This document shows, one piece after another, positions 1 through 10,289 of a DNA stretch of 64,000 nt; position 1 is the stretch's first letter; each line of letters starts with the position of its first letter. The stretch lies in contig NC_081407.1 in the NCBI RefSeq assembly GCF_030272615.1, positions 138,576,897 to 138,640,896 on the forward strand, read 5' to 3'. The notes under the pieces are model-generated. The model made no database searches and was not told where the DNA came from. It was given only the letters and a program-made list of their open reading frames with translations. Origin of the DNA: Cryptomeria japonica. Its lineage: Eukaryota; Streptophyta; Pinopsida; Cupressales; Cupressaceae. The translations under genes and the position numbers were made by a program.

Positions 1-535
1 GGCCAGCCAAGGAAAAAGAGGCAACTAGAATGGCACGACTTGGAGCCAAGTGAAGAGGTCAGCGTAGAAGAGGAAGTGCAGGTGAAGAGGAAGAAGAAGT
101 GGCGTCAGCCGAGAGTGATAGTGAGGACAATTCTTTTCAAGTAGTTGTACATGGATGTTTACTCCCTACGAGGTATGTTCTTTATCTACCAGAAGTAGAC
201 AAGAACCAGAAGTAAACAGAAATATACAACACATGAATAACACAACTTATAGAACTTATAACAACATTTAGCAAAATGATATATCGTTGTTTCCAGCATG
301 TAATGGATACAACAATGATCCTATTCCCAATACAATATGATATATATACTACCCGGTGGTTGGCTGAGATACCAATCGCCGACAACTACCCACTAACCCC
401 TACAGGAACATTACATTGCAATTTATTTAAAACTAATCATAACAAAGTATTATTTTATCCAGCATATTTGTCGTCTACATCAGCCCCCAAAAAAAAGAAG
501 TCTTCCAAACGACTAAGACAAAATGGGGCTATCAA
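1..535. other. Unassigned edge region
   Basis: No recognisable gene. The first 150 bases are purine-rich and could be read as a Lys/Arg/Glu-rich peptide on the plus strand, but the frame closes near 150 and no family is recognised. The rest is AT-rich with short open frames on both strands and no domain. It is probably decayed retroelement DNA, judged only from its surroundings. Confidence 0.3.
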
Positions 536-539
536 CTAC

Positions 540-1105
540 AGCATTACTAAGAAATGGGAGGGTGAGAAGACGTCCCTGGAGTAGTGGACGTTGAAAGTTG
601 TTGCCGAAGGTGTTGCGGTTGCTCCATGCGAAGCCGCACGTCTCGCTCGACAACAAGCTAGCCCTCTCAAGTTGCCTTCACCATATAAACCGCCTCCATC
701 ATATCCTTCTCCTTCTGCTCCAGCAGTGTCGTTAGCACAGCCAAACACTCCTCCATCTCTCCCACCCTAGTACTCTGCCCGGCTAAAAGTGTCTTTTGTT
801 GCCATAGCTCATCCTCCAGGGCAACTCGCAATTTCTACTCTATCACTATCAATTCAGCCTAAAGGGCCAACTCTTTTCTGACACCCATGACCTCTTCCAT
901 GGCAGCCTCTCGCTCTACCTCTGCCCTACCCATCTAATAAAAAGTCTCCCTAAAGGAGCTCTCCATGCCCTACAACGTAGACCCAAGTCTTCCCTACCCC
1001 TCCATTGCATGCACCTGTTGCCAACTCCCAACCATCTCCTTAGTCTCTGAAGCTGGCTAACCGTGTTGTGTAAAGTGGTGTGTGAACTCCTTGCATCCAC
1101 CCCTC
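540..1105 (-). pseudogene. Decayed coiled-coil ORF fragment (inverted copy 1)
   Basis: Read on the minus strand this stretch gives a nearly continuous Glu/Lys/Leu-rich sequence with heptad-like runs such as EMEECLAVLTTLLEQKEKD, broken by several in-frame stops. It continues leftward from the left arm of the inverted repeat at 1103-1760, so it is the downstream part of one of two divergent copies of the same protein. Coiled-coil segments of this kind sit at the ends of the accessory ORFs elsewhere in the window, which suggests a retroelement origin; that is inference. No catalytic motif is visible. Confidence 0.4.
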
Positions 1106-1760
1106 ATGAGCACCCATCATCCCCATTTCTCCTACTTAGCTGCTTTCATCCTCAATGTCAATGATAGTGTTGTTGTTCTGACTCTCCTCCTTACTACCAT
1201 GTTGTTCCACCTCCAGATGTACCTCTATGGCAACCCCTCCCTCTCCTTGTTGCAAGTCCTCTCCAGCATGACTACCCTAAATTGTACATGGGGAGGGAGG
1301 TGGGGGTGCCTTTGGTGCCATGGCGAATCTACCCAACCAACTGTCCAAGGAGCCATTGTACATGCATTTACCGTACCTATTGCACCCACTGCATCAGTTG
1401 CAGTATTGGTTGCACTTGTTGGGACTGTACCTGCACTAGCCATTACCGTACCAATTACATCTACCAAAACTGTACCAAGCAACTCACCAACAAAAGATGT
1501 GGATGCCTCCTTCAACAATTGGCTGGGCAGATTCGCAGTGGCACCACAAGCACCCCCACCTCCCTCATTGCGTACAGTTGAGGGTGGTCATGCTGGAGAG
1601 GACTTGCAACAAGGAGAGGGAGGGGTTGCCGCAGAGGTACATCCGAAGGTGGAGCAGCATGGCAAAAAGGAGGAGAGTCAGAAGGACAATGCTATCATTG
1701 ACATTCAGGATGAAATCACCCAAGTAGGAGAAACAGGGATGATGGGTGCTGAGTCTGGTA
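1103..1760. repeat. Large inverted repeat, arms about 260 bp, spacer about 135 bp
   Basis: Bases 1103-1362 match the reverse complement of about 1500-1760. Short peptides show this directly: VVMLERTCNKEREGLP is encoded on the minus strand in the left arm and on the plus strand in the right arm. NPSLSLLQVLSSMTTLNCT appears on plus in the left arm and on minus in the right arm. The arms differ by scattered substitutions, so the duplication is not recent. The outer sequences on the two sides then diverge. The spacer, about 1363-1499, is low complexity with repeated GTAC-containing words. Confidence 0.85.
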
Positions 1761-2099
1761 GATAGGAGGAAGACCATGAGGACGGCAGCATTCGGGTGTC
1801 GAAACCTGACCCACGGCATGCACTTGGATCCATCCGCACATTGAGGATGAAATCACCCAAGTAAGAGAAATGGGGATGATGGGTGTTGAGTCTGGTAGAT
1901 AGGAGGAAGACCATGAGAACGGCAGCATTCGGGTGTCGAAACCTGACCCATAGGATGCACTTGGATCCATCCGCACATTCTTGACCAAGTTAGATGATTT
2001 GACTGGTGTTACTCGTGGAATTGCAAACCTGGCCAAACAGTTGGATGTGGGCTTGGTACTCGAGGCAGAGAGACTCCTTGCCTTCATAAGGGACAATTG
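1500..2099 (+). pseudogene. Acidic C-terminal ORF fragment (copy 2)
   Basis: The plus strand reads as a hydrophilic, acidic sequence (for example EESQKDNAIIDIQDEITQVG), runs through a 137-bp tandem duplication, and ends with a helical stretch including GVTRGIANLAKQLDVG and a stop near 2099. One in-frame stop lies at the start of the duplicated unit, and the second unit is out of frame with the first. The family is not recognised. Its mirror copy is on the minus strand at about 1362-1103. Confidence 0.4.
1707..1980 (+). repeat. 137-bp tandem duplication
   Basis: Bases 1707-1843 and 1844-1980 are direct copies differing at only a handful of positions, for example GTAGGAGAAACA versus GTAAGAGAAATG. 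Because 137 is not a multiple of three, the duplication shifts the reading frame of the surrounding ORF fragment. Confidence 0.92.
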
Positions 2100-2999
2100 A
2101 TTTATGAAAGAACAATGATAAATGAACTCAGTATGCATCTACTATTGAAATAGGTACAAAAATCAGACTGTTGTCATTATGTCAAACAGATGGCATGTAT
2201 CTTCAAACAAGTACATATGGGTGCAAGATACATTCAATACCAACTTTCTATAGCCACTATTGATTAAATGTCCTTCACAATGCAGGTCAATAGACCCTTC
2301 TCAACAACTCAAGACTAAAGGGCATTTATCTATCACTTTCAGCTATTCTGAAGACATCTCATATCTATTTCATGACATAGGAAATGAGAGGATGATCAAG
2401 AACCTGGTAGCAAGACGAGGTGGAGAAGGACTGAAGCAGAAAGCAATATCCGATGTCCAAAAGTGCCCAATCAAATTGTCCTCTGAAAACCGTCCCTGCT
2501 GCTAAAATATTCAGACTGAGATCTCTGAAGATGGTAGCCGAATCTTCCACGATTATGCCAAGAATTGACGCAAAAAGTGCAGGAGTAAATCGTCTTGCTA
2601 TATGTGGAATTTGGAAGACAAGGACCAAGGCAATGTGACACATCGAACCATCTAGGGGGGCGCCCTATGACTGTAATGCATGGACTGAAAACTCGATGTT
2701 TGGCCACCGATTCTTCTTCCAATTGATGCTAAAATGATCGCCCTTCTCCTTCATCAAGATCGCTGAGCTCCAATGTGTCCTTCGAAGCTCCCATGAGGAA
2801 ATAGTGACAAAATCGTGGACTTGGGCAGACTGATGCAAATCCTGATAACTACTGATATGAATCTGAGTGGTGGCCGAAATTCCTCCAAATTACTTCTAAA
2901 AGAATCGCCCAACCCTATTCTTCAATTCGCCTCTAATATGAGTGAAGTTTGGAGTCTCCTTGGATGGTAATGAGCAAAATCAATGGGTAAAAGCATAGT
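2100..2999. other. Unassigned region with a short minus-strand ORF
   Basis: A minus-strand open frame at 2365-2643 encodes about 90 mostly hydrophobic residues, with FTPALFASILGIIVEDSATI as its core. Neither it nor the overlapping frames resemble a family I know. No repeat structure stands out. It may be decayed transposon or LTR DNA. Confidence 0.25.
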
Positions 3000-3009
3000 T
3001 TTAAGACTC

Positions 3010-3155
3010 GTGGACTCGCCACGGACTCGCGAGTCCAGTGGCGCCACGAATCGACTCGCCATGGACTCGCAAGGCAAGCCCTGGCGAGTCTTTTTGAAAG
3101 ACTCGCGCAAGTCTTTCACTTGGACTCGTGAGTCTTTTGACTAGACTCGTGCAAC
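3010..3155. repeat. Cluster of ACTCG/CGAGT motifs
   Basis: Within about 145 bp there are eight ACTCG and at least two CGAGT pentamers, often as GGACTCG and once as the palindrome ACTCGCGAGT. Dense subterminal pentamer clusters are typical of transposase-binding ends in plant hAT and CACTA DNA transposons. No transposase or matching far end is seen, so that assignment is inference. Confidence 0.5.
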
Positions 3156-3220
3156 CCAGAAAACAAGTCAAAAATTATCTAAATCTTTTTTTTCAAGTCA
3201 GTCTCATTCCCTTCATCAAA

Positions 3221-3280
3221 ATATATACATGAAATATAACATTTAAGTATTATACTTTAAGTTATATTTCATGTATATAT
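3221..3280. repeat. 60-bp near-perfect palindrome
   Basis: Bases 3221-3240 (ATATATACATGAAATATAAC) are the exact reverse complement of 3261-3280. The 20 bases between are themselves nearly palindromic (TTTAAGTAT / ATACTTTAA). The whole 60 bp could extrude as one hairpin. It lies just beyond the ACTCG cluster. Confidence 0.93.
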
Positions 3281-3394
3281 TGGCAGGATGTTTGAGAGTG
3301 GTTTCAGATCTCTAGGAATTATAATGCAAATTTTAGGTTTTAGAAGATCTTTTAAATTTTCAGACAGTCAAATTTTAGTAATCAGTAGGCTCCT

Positions 3395-3689
3395 ATTAAC
3401 ATTCTCTCGCCCTCTCTATCTCACTCACTTTATCTGCCTCGAATTTTAGCCCTATCTATCTCCCTATCACTCTTCCTCTATCCCCTCTCTCTACCACTCT
3501 CTACTCAGTCTCTCCTCTCTCCCCCAAGATCTAGACCTATCATTATATGTAATTTTGTAAACATTTATAAACGTATGCTTCTATTATACATTTTAAAGTT
3601 TGAAACTATGAGCATGTACTATGAATGATGAAATTTCAAATATTGGGTGTTTGGAGATCATATTTCAAATACTGAGTGTTTGGAGATCC
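3395..3689. repeat. Pyrimidine-rich tract and 27-bp tandem duplication
   Basis: About 3400-3530 is a C/T-rich tract dominated by CTCTCTAT-like words. Further right, ATTTCAAATATTGGGTGTTT is repeated with changes from 3662 after a start at 3635, a 27-bp period. No gene is present. Confidence 0.7.
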
Positions 3690-3690
3690 T

Positions 3691-4560
3691 TCAATGTCCC
3701 TTAACTAACATGAGAGTGAGGACGTCTCTGAGCGCCCCCTCGAATTGTTCTTCATATCTGAGCTCACCTACTATGATTTGTAGCTCTTCATTCAATATGT
3801 CAATTTGATTGTCCTCTTTAAGGGTACTATCTGAAATTTCTTGCAATTCACTCTCAATGATCTCCTTTTGTAGCATGAATGAAAATTCTTCAAGGAATGA
3901 GTCGCCTTCTTGAAAGGTTGTTGAATTGTTTTCTTCTTTTGGTACAAGGTGTAGAGAGCTATCATCCACTACTTCACATTGATCATCAAGGGAGCTTGCA
4001 TCCTCAACTTGCAACTGACTCTTCTCACAATCAGGTGCTGGAGCAATGTCTTGTTCATAGGTTTTCCTGAAATCAGCTGCGAGATGTGCACCCCAAGATT
4101 TGTTCACAATACACTCTTCCTCCAACAAAGCCGGCATTCCAAACTGATATCTAACTTGGTTGATGGCCATTTCACATACTGAGCAAGTAAATTCAGGGTG
4201 AGATGCGTTATGAATCCTACACCACAATGGTAGTAATATGCCCTCTAAACACATTTCATCATTCAAAATAAGCTGACTCTCAATCATCCATAAGAAGCTT
4301 GAAAGAGGATCTTTGTTCTCTGGGACACTGAAACTGCCTTCTTCTGCTTCTGGCCTGGGGACATCCCAAAAGAAGATTTTTCCCTATGCTGCCAATTCCA
4401 TCCTTGATAAGTATTTCAAGCAATGCATTTCATCATGTTCATCTGTCTCATGGATCCTACACTGCCCTGGCCTTGCCAAACTCAGACAATCTGCGTGGAT
4501 AAAACTGTGTATTCAATCTCCACCAAAGTTGAGGAATATCAACTTGTTGCTCGTCATGAA
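3691..4560 (-). pseudogene. Leader-proximal ORF of a minus-strand LTR element, family unknown
   Basis: The open part runs from an ATG at 4287 to a stop at 3691 (198 residues). Homologous-looking frame continues upstream to about 4560 with stops and frame changes, so the annotated start is only the longest open piece. The N-terminal half has a Cys pair (FTCSVC) and Cys/His residues; the C-terminal half is very acidic and helical, for example EIIESELQEISDSTLKEDNQ. It lies downstream of an LTR (5010-6158) and a primer-binding site at 5009, in the position of gag. It does not look like a canonical capsid and I cannot name it. Confidence 0.45.
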
Positions 4561-4580
4561 ATTGTTGTTGCTCCGTTGAG

Positions 4581-4680
4581 AAATCTTTTTTTTTTTTTTT
4601 GAATTTTTGAATTTTTTGGATTTTCTGTTTTTTTATTTTTTATTTTTTTTTATTTTCTGTTTTTTACTCTTTTTTTTGGA
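4581..4680. repeat. T-rich low-complexity tract
   Basis: Runs of T with interspersed A and G (TTTTTTATTTTTTATTTT type), together with TTTTTTTGGATTTTCTG repeated at each end. On the minus (element) strand this is an A-rich stretch of the leader. Confidence 0.85.
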
Positions 4681-4987
4681 TTTTCTGGAATAAGAGAGAT
4701 CTTGAATATCTCAGATTCAACTTGAATGCTCAACTGGTTCCAGCTTGCTTCCTTGTTTTCACAAGTCCAACTGACAACTTCTTTCTTTGTACCAGCTCTA
4801 CTGAGCGTTGAGAAAAGGCTCTCCACTGATCTTCCTTGGATTCAAGAGTTCGCATTCGCCTTCATGTTCCTCTAATTCTGCTTCAATTATGTTGAGCGTG
4901 AAAGAGAGGGTAAAAGCTCCGGATAACTCCTCTAAATGTGACTTGATAAAATCTGGATTTCAGTTGCTTAAGTGTTCATCGCGATCA

Positions 4988-5009
4988 GCCCTCCTTCTAG
5001 CGCCAATTC
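4988..5009 (-). promoter_or_regulatory. Putative primer-binding site of the LTR element
   Basis: On the minus strand the LTR ends ...ACATCAACA and is followed at once by GAATTGGCGCTAGAAGGAGG. A TTGGCGC-start segment just inside the 5' LTR is the usual form of a tRNA primer-binding site in plant gypsy elements. The exact tRNA is not determined. Confidence 0.6.
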
Positions 5010-6158
5010 TGTTGATGTGTCTTTTACACACGATCAAACATAAAATAAAATACCCAAAGGTACCTTATCCTCTCTTGAACAAAGCTTCCCCAAATGCTGA
5101 AGATTTCGCCTAAGGATCATTCGAGAAGACTCCAAGGTTCTTATATGTAGGGTCTCTACGTGTGGATAAGCTTTTGTGGTGTGATGTGATTATGCTGGAA
5201 TCACAAGGGGACTTACGTTTGATGGCCTGAGTGTTTAATCTACTAGAACTTGAATCCTATCTATTGGCTGGAAGATAAAGAAATGGCAAAAGATACAGGG
5301 CTCAGAAAGTCTACTGTAAGACCTAGAATGCGAGAAGATGGATGGATGACCAGGTGGAGTCCTACTAGGCTGGGTCTCATCATCAGATTGAACAATCCGA
5401 CACCAACTCAGTGCGATCTTCTAAGGGATGCTTCGAATATATTCAAATCGTACACCATCATATACTGATCACCATTCAAGATAATACATGAACAATAGAC
5501 GTGTAGTGACTCGAGATCAAGCTCATTCTATGCCAGTTGACCACGCAGGGCGCACTTGCAGTCAGCAAGAGGTTAGTGGTTTGGACTAGGCGGATTCCAC
5601 GCGAGTGCATTCAATAACCTCCTTCATTCAATCTAATTATTTACCATCTAAGAATGAAGATTCAACAAGAGACCATGCATATTGCAAAGAAACAACACAC
5701 TTCACCATAACTTCAATGAAAAATGGAGTTCACTTACAATTTAGGCAACAATTTCTTGCCTTCTCCTCCTAATCTACTCTAATTGCTATTCTATTTGCTA
5801 TTAATCATTAGCTATTCTAACCTCTATGAACTAACTATTAACCAACTATTCACTATTAACCCTTACAAATGAAGAGCCAGAGCTTTATATAGGGAGCTCT
5901 TCACAATTCAATGGCTCTAATTGATTTACAATCAATGGCTAGGATTACAAGATGAAAACCCTAATTAGGGTTTGTTACAACAAACTCCCTTAGCCAATGA
6001 GAAAATTACATTCAATATTTGAGAACCAATAGGAAGCAAGGATAGGTGCCTCGAAGTTTGTGCCATCAATGGTGAGTTAGGTACATTGAATTTGGACATG
6101 CTGAGGTGGAGCTATCTGACTGGAGGAATAGTGACTGGGATGCCACCTCGTCTAGTAC
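5010..6158 (-). mobile_element. LTR, gypsy-like family X, copy 1 (5' LTR of a minus-strand element)
   Basis: The outer end 5010 starts TGTTGATGTGTC. Internal blocks such as GGGTCTCTACGTGTGGATAA (5149-5168) and AACCCTAATTAGGGTTT recur in the LTR at 14072-15126, and a weaker version near the same end occurs in the LTRs of element B. The right edge is estimated by comparison with the 15126 end and may be off by some 10 bp. A minus-strand TATA-like CTATATAAAG lies near 5882-5892. The LTR abuts the truncated pol region of the gag-protease element on its right. Confidence 0.7.
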
Positions 6159-6227
6159 TTGCTCATATCTCTTTTGATACTCAATTTGGTGATGCTGAGA
6201 AGCTAACTTTGATTAACTCTTTTGAAA

Positions 6228-6825
6228 CTATCTCTCTGAATTTCCTTGTATCTTGATGAGGTTAGGGATAGGAGTATCCTCTTCATGGATACAATAGGTG
6301 CCAAGCCCAATCTCTTCAGTCTCAGCTAATGTATCAAACTGAAAAGCATTGGCCCATTCGTCCAACAAGCAATTAGGGACATCCTGCAAAAGAGTAGCAG
6401 GCTCAGGGACAGCACACTCCTCCCCCTCTTCATGCAAAGTGCAATTCATGTTTATAGAGCTGGGGGTGTAGGGCTCAATGTGGTTTTGGGCAATGGGTTT
6501 TGCCCTTATGGTGACCTTAGTACCATACCTTGTTTGAAATAGCATATGGGACCAGTCAAAAGACAGGTACCCACCTATCTTGGCTGTGAAGTCTCTAGAC
6601 AGGCAGATGGCAAAGAAGGCAGGGAGGTCGATAATTGATGTCTTGCAAGACAGTGCAACCAGGGCATGCATGCAAGGTTAACTTCAATTTTTTTACCACC
6701 CCTACTGTCTTAGTAGAAGTGCCATCTAACTGGACCACCCCTTTGGTCACACGTTCGTATTCTATGCCAAGAAGGTCAGCTACCTTCTTAGGCATGACTG
6801 AGCTACTAGCTCCTGAATCTATCAT
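6228..6825 (-). pseudogene. Ty3/gypsy aspartic protease region
   Basis: The minus strand encodes MIDSGASSSVMPKKVADLLG, with the retroviral aspartic protease active site DSGAS intact. It continues through VVQLDGTSTKTVG to a frameshift near 6640, after which the next frame gives DLPAFFAICLSRDFTAKIGG and an acidic spacer to 6228. A TGA just before the Met replaces the Trp expected from related proteins, so the Met is not a true start; this is the middle of a gag-pro-pol polyprotein. Reverse transcriptase should follow but is missing, cut off by the LTR at 5010-6158. Confidence 0.88.
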
Positions 6826-7497
6826 TCAGTTGTGAACCAAGTTATCTCCTATGATCAAGGAGAGATAGAAAGGGGGAGGCTTGTTGATCTTGCTTGAATC
6901 TTCCTCCTCCTTGGGTTGCACCAAACTGGTGGAGACTGCCTTTATGCTGACTATTGTCTCATGACCTGATTGATTGACATCCTTCAGTGCCTCCTTAAGC
7001 AAATCCCTTTGAGATGGGATTGAAAGGGCCTCCCACATAGTGAAGTTGAGGTTGGCCTTCTTCATCTGATCAACTATGTTGAAAGGGACACCAGTTGACT
7101 TTAGAGGCTCCTTTGAGGCTACAAGGTCCGCCTTTGCTCCTTGGACAACTTGGGCCTCTTCCTGCCTCTTGCTTCCTTGCATGGTACTCTGGCTTGTATC
7201 ATGGGCGACTACATTGGGTGTTGGAGCTTGCGCTGATGTTGAAGTTGAGGCAACCTCCATGGCTCTCTTCTTTGACCTTGTATACTGCAGCATACACTCA
7301 CCATTTGTTTGGTTCAAACCACAAAATTTTGCCTCCTGCCAATTGACAAAGGTAGAATCCCCTTGTAAGTAAGCTTGAGTGCCCACACTAGGCTGATTTG
7401 GGTCATATTGTTGGCCAGAAGTGGTCGGCTCATCCTGCACCACTAAGGTTTGGACAAACCCTCCATTTTGGCATGCACCTTGGTTGTGTGGCTGATT
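6826..7497 (-). pseudogene. Gag C-terminal part with half of a zinc knuckle
   Basis: This is the minus-strand frame between the solo LTR and the protease. It begins with the His-Cys half of a CCHC knuckle (QPHNQGAC); the Cys-Cys half (WCQPC) lies beyond the solo LTR near 8804-8815. The rest is a Gln/Ser/Thr-rich linker followed by DQMKKANLNFTMWEALSIPS, the conserved pre-protease region of gymnosperm-style gypsy polyproteins as I recall it. The frame is open for 205 residues from 7443, and the insertion of the LTR split it. Confidence 0.75.
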
Positions 7498-7502
7498 GCA
7501 TG

Positions 7503-8798
7503 TGTAAGAACACTTACTAACTTTGCCCTTAAATCATTGATTTCTACCCTTGGGAATTTTGTCAAACACTTGTCTTGCAAAGTCTGTACTTGCTGTTATG
7601 AGTTTTCTGTTTGTATTGTTTGGGTCTTGTACACTGCAATTAATGTTTTGAATGCCTCTAACCATGAAAGATTGACTAACAAAGTCATAGAAATGATATG
7701 CCAATTGATTTTGATTTTTAACGTGCATATAAGTAACTAAAAATAACAACTACAGCTGCTTGACAAATCATCAAACACTTGGCATGCAAACTAGAAATTA
7801 TGTGGCAGCAGCATAATGAAGTTTTTATTAGTTATTCTCACACCAAACAGTTACAAAGGTATAACATATAATTTCCAAAACTTATGATAGCAAAATTAGA
7901 GAACCTGATATGTAAAATGCTTGCTGCAAATGATGGTCTCCACTCTTCAATGGACTGCCAATTAAACGCGTTCCTGCTGTAGCTACAAATAATTTGCCAA
8001 TTAAATGCCTGATTTCTTAGTACTGTAGCACGTCACTATTCACGCCACTGTAGTGTTTCACTATTCACGGATTACTGTAGCGCAAGTACTGTAGCATCTA
8101 CTGTAGCGCAGTTACTGTAGCGTCTACTGTAGCGCAGGTACTGTAGCAGCAATTGTATCTTGAAATGATTGCTTCAATTCTGATTTTTAATGGCTGCCAA
8201 ATGAAACTGTAGGTCTGCAATTGATATATATTCGAAAATCTGCATACCCTAGATGTCTTCCCTTCTTTTTAAAGCCCAAATAGAACTCCAGAATGAAGCT
8301 CTCCTGAAATGCCAAATTCAGTGGATATTTCACCACCTCAAATGGTTGCAACACTGAAGAATTGTCGCTCTCCAATGGCTGACTGAATCAGAAACCCTTG
8401 GCTTCTTCTCCCAAGTTCATAACAAACAAATATCAATTCTCTGGATGGATGATATAAAATGAGCTCTTAAGTCCCTTTTTATTCTTTCTTATGAGAGTTC
8501 GAACACTTTCTTGGCCAATGTGGGATTATAGACATATTCACACATTATAATATTAAAGTGACTTTATTATTATAAAGTTACTTTATAACTTTATAATAAC
8601 ATTAAAATATTTAAATAAATCACTTAAGTCACTTTTAATTAAATTAATTAAATATAAAGTCACCTTTTTTATTTTATTTTATTTAATGACTTAATAAGAA
8701 ATTAATTTAATCAATTTCTCTTTATTTCTCCACTGAGCCTTCGGAGAATGTAAAGGCTAAGAACTCCACTGAGATGCTAAAAAGGTGGGGACATTACA
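7503..8798 (-). mobile_element. Solo LTR, 1296 bp, with target duplication GCATG
   Basis: The element starts TGTAAGAACACT and ends GGTGGGGACATTACA. It is flanked by GCATG at 7498-7502 and 8799-8803. It carries no internal ORF of any length and interrupts gag between zinc-knuckle codons, so removing it with one duplication would rejoin the host reading frame. These features identify a solo LTR left by LTR-LTR recombination. The orientation is a guess from the TGTAATGTCCCC-like end on the minus strand. Confidence 0.93.
8018..8150. repeat. TACTGTAGCG short tandem repeat inside the solo LTR
   Basis: TACTGTAGC occurs about eight times with 10-21 bp spacing, alternating GCGCAGT and GCGTC fillers, between two ACTATTCACG words. 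Such promoter-proximal repeats are common in U3 regions; function is not established. Confidence 0.8.
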
Positions 8799-8803
8799 GC
8801 ATG

Positions 8804-9992
8804 GTTGACACCAATCTTGCTCTTGGGCAAGGTTATTTTGCATTGGAACTATCGCCTTTGAGCTGCTTGCGGTTGTTGGGTTTACACTATTCAACGACCT
8901 AGCATTGCTCCATTGGTTTTGCCCTTGGAAGGCTGGCCTATTTTGCTGATAATTCTAACCTTGCGCTTGGTAAGGTCTGCTATACTGAGTTTGTTGCCTT
9001 TTTAGTGTTACCAACTCATTACCAACTCATTTCCAAAACTTTGTAATAGAGCCTTGACCTCATGGAGCTCATTAGAGGACGTAGATGGTGTGGATGGTTG
9101 ACTTGCAGGTGCCATGGGAATAGGAGCCAAGGTTGGTTGTTGAGTAGGAGCTTCTGAGAAGAGAGGCAATGGAGGCCTTGGAGCTATCTTCCTAGCCTGA
9201 ATCAAACAATTTTCTGCTCTTATAGCTATGTCGTACGCACCCGGTAGAGAGGCTCCACCCATTGATTGGACCATGACAGCTATATCGCTGTTGAGAGCTC
9301 TAAGATAATACAAAAAGGCATGATTTGGAGATGGCTTCACTAGAGCAGGAATTCTATTCCATGTCTTATGGAATCTGAAATTGAAATCTCCCATGAACTC
9401 GTGGGGTGCCCTCTTGATTGTAGTCAATTGCTCCACAAGTGATAGGTGATCACTCTTATCTTTGAAATGGTTGCACAACCTCTCCCCCAATTCATCCCAA
9501 TTGTGAATGGAGCTAGACGGCAACCCTCTATACCACTGCAAAGCTTTGCCTTTCCAAGATGTGGTTAAGAGTTTGACAGCAACATCATCCTGAGTGATAT
9601 TATGGACGAAGCAGATGTTTGCAATGTCTTGAATGTGCTCAATGGGTGTAGTAGTTGTTTCACCAGTGAAGTATGGTACTCTTCAACGCAGCCACTAGTA
9701 TGTCATTCCCTTGAGTCAAAACAAGGGGACTCCCCCCATTGAAGGTAACAAAGACTTGATTTCTTGCCATGTGAAACAATAGTCTATTGATGTGAGTGGT
9801 GGAAGCCCTTGATAGCAATGGCCTTGCAAATGGAGGAGTAGAACGAGACCTGGGAGATGGAGTGTTTACAACCTTGACACCCCTGACTGGTGACAATGAA
9901 GGTCTACCTCTTCGCCTTCTAAAGCCTGCAGATGGGAGCTCTATGAATTGGAAACTGCCCCTAGAAGATGTCCTTGTATGAATTATGGGCAT
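8804..9992 (-). pseudogene. Ty3/gypsy gag, N-terminal and capsid part
   Basis: The minus-strand start is most likely ATG at 9992 (MPIIHTRTSSRGSF). A Pro/Arg/Ser-rich N-terminus is followed by MARNQVFVTFNGGSPLVLTQ, a frameshift near 9665, and the capsid signature WKGKALQWYRGLPSSSIHNW. Then come the retrotransposon-gag features LGERLCNHF, MGDFNFRFHKTWNRIP and the YLRAL segment. A Pro-rich linker and a degraded stretch lead to the first half of a zinc knuckle at about 8804. The gag forms the particle shell of a gypsy element. Stops and frameshifts show it is dead. Confidence 0.88.
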
Positions 9993-10009
9993 GAAATCCA
10001 CAACCGACC

Positions 10010-10175
10010 TCGGAAGTTCAGAGATCCAGAGTTGCGGAGTATGACCACTTCGGGAGCTCAGAGGTCCGTAGTGAGGAAGTTCGAGAGTTCGGAACCTGGG
10101 GGTTCCGGGTGTCCAGGCCGGAGTAAGATGGCTTCACTGACTTCGGAACCTGGGGGTCTTAGGGTTCTAGAGTAA
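10010..10175 (-). repeat. Hairpin array 1 (two clear modules) in the gag leader
   Basis: Between the primer-binding site and gag, CGGAACCTGGGGGTTCCGGG (near 10100) and a second degraded copy near 10143 form GGAAC/GTTCC hairpins. Related pieces such as CTTCGGGAGCTCAGAGG precede them. They resemble the modules of the denser array at 11330-11820. Confidence 0.6.
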
Positions 10176-10289
10176 GCAGAGTTGCGAACTTTGTGTGAAC
10201 AAGAACTGGTCCTTGAGCAGAGTCACCAAGTGCTTGAAGATATCTGCCTCTAAAGGCTGAGATGCCAAGAACAACATGTGAATTGAATG

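Noticed and set aside
1225-1518. 97-residue minus-strand frame rich in Thr/Ala/Val
   Set aside because: It spans the inverted-repeat spacer and is a low-complexity shadow.
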